A stretch of 7,555 nucleotides of DNA, from NCBI GenBank assembly GCA_017860725.1, contig JAGDMX010000109.1:1-7555 (forward strand), written 5' to 3'. Within the stretch, counting starts at the first letter, position 1. Each line of letters begins with the position of its first letter. The notes under the pieces are model-generated. The model was given only the letters and a program-made list of their open reading frames with translations, was not told the DNA's origin and did no database searches. Position numbers and translations under genes: made by a program. Source of the stretch: Chloroflexota bacterium (lineage in GTDB: Bacteria > Chloroflexota > Anaerolineae > Anaerolineales > UBA4823). Below, piece by piece: positions 6,460-7,555 of this stretch.

Positions 6460-6984
6460 TCAGCGTTCGAAGCCACCGGACTCGAGCCCCTGGTTGACCA
6501 AGTTGAGATAGACCAGATAGTCCAAATCACCCGGGGAGTAGTTGAAACTGGTCAGGAGAACAGCGGCTTCACTACGGTGCTGAGTAGCGTGGTTAACCTG
6601 GTGAATCATTAATTGCCAAAGTGGATAGGAAAAGGACTCACCACGCGTATTGAAATAGTGAATATTCTGCTTGAGAGCAGATTCTCCGAGATGATGTAAA
6701 AAGGCCTGTGTCTCCGCTTCGACCTGGGTCCAGCGGATGCGCAGGGTTTCCAGGGTGGGAAAACCTTGCGCATCGAACATGGAGGCAGGGGAGACACCCT
6801 GCCAGCGGGACAGCCAGATCCATTGCGCGCTCAGAGTGTGCACCAGGATATCGCGCAGCGAGCCCAACCCTGCGACCGGTTGGCGTTTGAGCTGCACGGG
6901 TGTAAGCTGATCTGCCACCAGCAAGATGCGGGCGTTAGCCCAGGCATTATAAGAATACAGGTTGCGTAAAAAGTTGAGGTGCAT
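6460..6984 (-). CDS. DinB-family (DinB/YfiT four-helix) protein
   Basis: A 174-residue protein of the DinB/YfiT-like superfamily. The N-terminus (FLRNLYSYNAWANARIL) is the usual first helix with the 'N.WAN..LL' pattern; LVHTLSAQWIWLSRW (47-61) carries H49, and MIHQVNHATQHRSEAAVLL (126-144) carries H132 and H136. These three histidines match the usual metal-binding triad, so metal binding is likely intact. Known relatives include bacillithiol- or mycothiol-dependent transferases, maleylpyruvate isomerase-like enzymes and many uncharacterised damage- or stress-linked proteins; the name DinB here does not mean DNA polymerase IV. Cytoplasmic, normal length. The start at 6984 lies 13 nt after the stop of the upstream gene and has no clear Shine-Dalgarno, so it probably relies on translation of that gene. 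Thiol cofactor and substrate cannot be inferred. Confidence 0.92.
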   Translation of the reverse strand: MHLNFLRNLYSYNAWANARILLVADQLTPVQLKRQPVAGLGSLRDILVHTLSAQWIWLSRWQGVSPASMFDAQGFPTLETLRIRWTQVEAETQAFLHHLGESALKQNIHYFNTRGESFSYPLWQLMIHQVNHATQHRSEAAVLLTSFNYSPGDLDYLVYLNLVNQGLESGGFER

Positions 6985-6997
6985 GGCTGGTCAGGAA

Positions 6998-7468
6998 TTA
7001 GGGGACGGGGATACGAGAAAATTCCTTAAGAAAGATTTCCTGGTCCTCGGCCTCGTGGATCGCCTCACCCAGCTCGCGAGCAAGCCGGTAGTAGTGGGCA
7101 TGACTCTCCCGGTCACCGCTGACCGCGGCAGCCAGAGCGACCTCCAGGTGAGCAAAAGCCAGGTCCCAATCTTCTCCGTTGCCGGCCTGGAAGTAGGGTA
7201 GGGCGCTATGGGCATATTGCATAGCCTGTTCGCCCTGGCCGAGCATGGAGTGGGTGTGTGCCAGGAGGAGTACAGCGCGTGCCTGGTTAAGCTTGGGTCC
7301 AATCTTGAACCAGTGGTAAGCAGAGGCATAGGCAACGAAGAGCATATCAGCGCCTTCAGCGGCGGTACGCTCTGGCTTGGAGATCAGATCCCAAGCGGTG
7401 TTGTTACACTCGACAGCGAACCAGCGGTGCCATTGATCAATGTTCTCTTGTGAAGCTCGTTCTGTCAT
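6998..7468 (-). CDS. Hypothetical helical protein, TPR-like
   Basis: A 156-residue soluble protein that I do not recognise by name. It is almost wholly alpha-helical, with about five predicted helices near 39-57, 60-76, 79-95, 99-117 and 120-137. Helix pairs such as QARAVLLLAHTHSMLGQGEQ and AMQYAHSALPYF have the small/large residue spacing of tetratricopeptide repeats, suggesting a protein-protein contact role; the repeats are too degenerate for a firm call. The N-terminal part holds conserved-looking aromatic residues (W13, W16, F17, W26, W53) and could be a separate cap. The start at 7468 is firmly set by AGGAGGA at 7477-7483. Only 13 nt separate it from the DinB gene downstream, so the two are probably one transcript, and a partnership with the DinB protein is possible but unproven. 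Confidence 0.82.
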   Translation of the reverse strand: MTERASQENIDQWHRWFAVECNNTAWDLISKPERTAAEGADMLFVAYASAYHWFKIGPKLNQARAVLLLAHTHSMLGQGEQAMQYAHSALPYFQAGNGEDWDLAFAHLEVALAAAVSGDRESHAHYYRLARELGEAIHEAEDQEIFLKEFSRIPVP

Positions 7469-7476
7469 GATATATT

Positions 7477-7483
7477 TCCTCCT
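7477..7483 (-). promoter_or_regulatory. Strong ribosome binding site of the TPR-like gene
   Basis: The minus strand reads AGGAGGA, 8 nt before the ATG at 7468. It is the strongest Shine-Dalgarno in the window, and contrasts with the absent sites before the GNAT, acyltransferase, esterase and DinB starts. Confidence 0.75.
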
Positions 7484-7502
7484 GTCCTAGATAAAGCTCT
7501 GG

Positions 7503-7537
7503 TCACAAACCGGTCTCAGTGAGAAACCAGTTCGTGA
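7503..7537 (-). other. 15-bp RNA hairpin with wobble pairs
   Basis: On the minus strand TCACGAACTGGTTTC (7523-7537) can pair with GAGACCGGTTTGTGA (7503-7517) over all 15 positions around a 5-nt loop TCACT. Twelve pairs are Watson-Crick and three are G-U. On the plus strand the same three positions would be A-C mismatches, so the fold favours a minus-strand RNA. It lies about 20 nt upstream of the ribosome site of the TPR-like gene. No U tract follows, so it is not a standard terminator. It may overlap the 3' end of a further coding region. Confidence 0.55.
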
Positions 7538-7555
7538 TAGCCCGGGTGGTTGTGC
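7503..7555 (-). CDS. Possible C-terminal tail of an upstream gene
   Basis: From the right edge a minus-strand frame reads TTTRAITNWFLTETGL and stops with TGA at 7503-7505, 34 nt before the next start. The composition looks protein-like and the position fits a further co-directional gene. The other two frames also stay open for 12 and 22 codons here, so frame choice is uncertain and nothing can be said on function. Confidence 0.25.
   Translation of the reverse strand, partial: TTTRAITNWFLTETGL

Overview
The window looks like ordinary chromosomal DNA of a bacterium with moderately high GC. The gene mix suggests a member of the Chloroflexota, probably Anaerolineae: a two-domain GNAT acetyltransferase, a long ABC-2-like exporter permease, a lumazine-binding-like NTF2 protein, a DinB protein and a Bax-inhibitor-1 protein. 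That assignment is an inference from gene style, not from a phylogenetic marker. I see no rRNA, tRNA, CRISPR array, insertion sequence, integrase or phage gene.

Layout. (1) Positions 1-890, minus strand: a GNAT acetyltransferase cut by the left edge. A good sigma70-type promoter lies upstream, and a 19-codon hydrophobic reading frame sits between promoter and gene. (2) Positions 1078-3614, plus strand, divergent from the first gene: a two-gene ABC exporter, ATPase followed by a 588-residue permease, overlapping by 4 nt. (3) Positions 3674-6360, minus strand and convergent with the exporter: in transcription order a PlsC-like acyltransferase, an esterase-D-like alpha/beta hydrolase, a small NTF2-fold protein and a Bax-inhibitor-1/YccA membrane protein. 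The first two share one base (TAATG) and the third follows after 10 nt. The last gene has its own extended -10 promoter. (4) Positions 6460-7468, minus strand: an unrecognised helical (TPR-like) protein and a DinB-fold protein, 13 nt apart. The right edge may hold the last codons of a further minus-strand gene and carries a long imperfect hairpin.

How the genes may work together. The ATPase and permease almost certainly form one transporter of unknown cargo. The acyltransferase, esterase and NTF2-like proteins are very probably made from one mRNA. An acyl transfer enzyme next to an ester hydrolase suggests handling of acyl-ester (lipid or acylated metabolite) substrates, but no substrate can be read from the sequence. 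No clear new defence or mobile system is visible. The most interesting non-gene signals are the wobble-paired hairpin at 7503-7537, the near-leaderless 19-residue hydrophobic ORF at 893-952, and the 28-bp-spaced direct repeats carrying two -10 elements in front of the acyltransferase.
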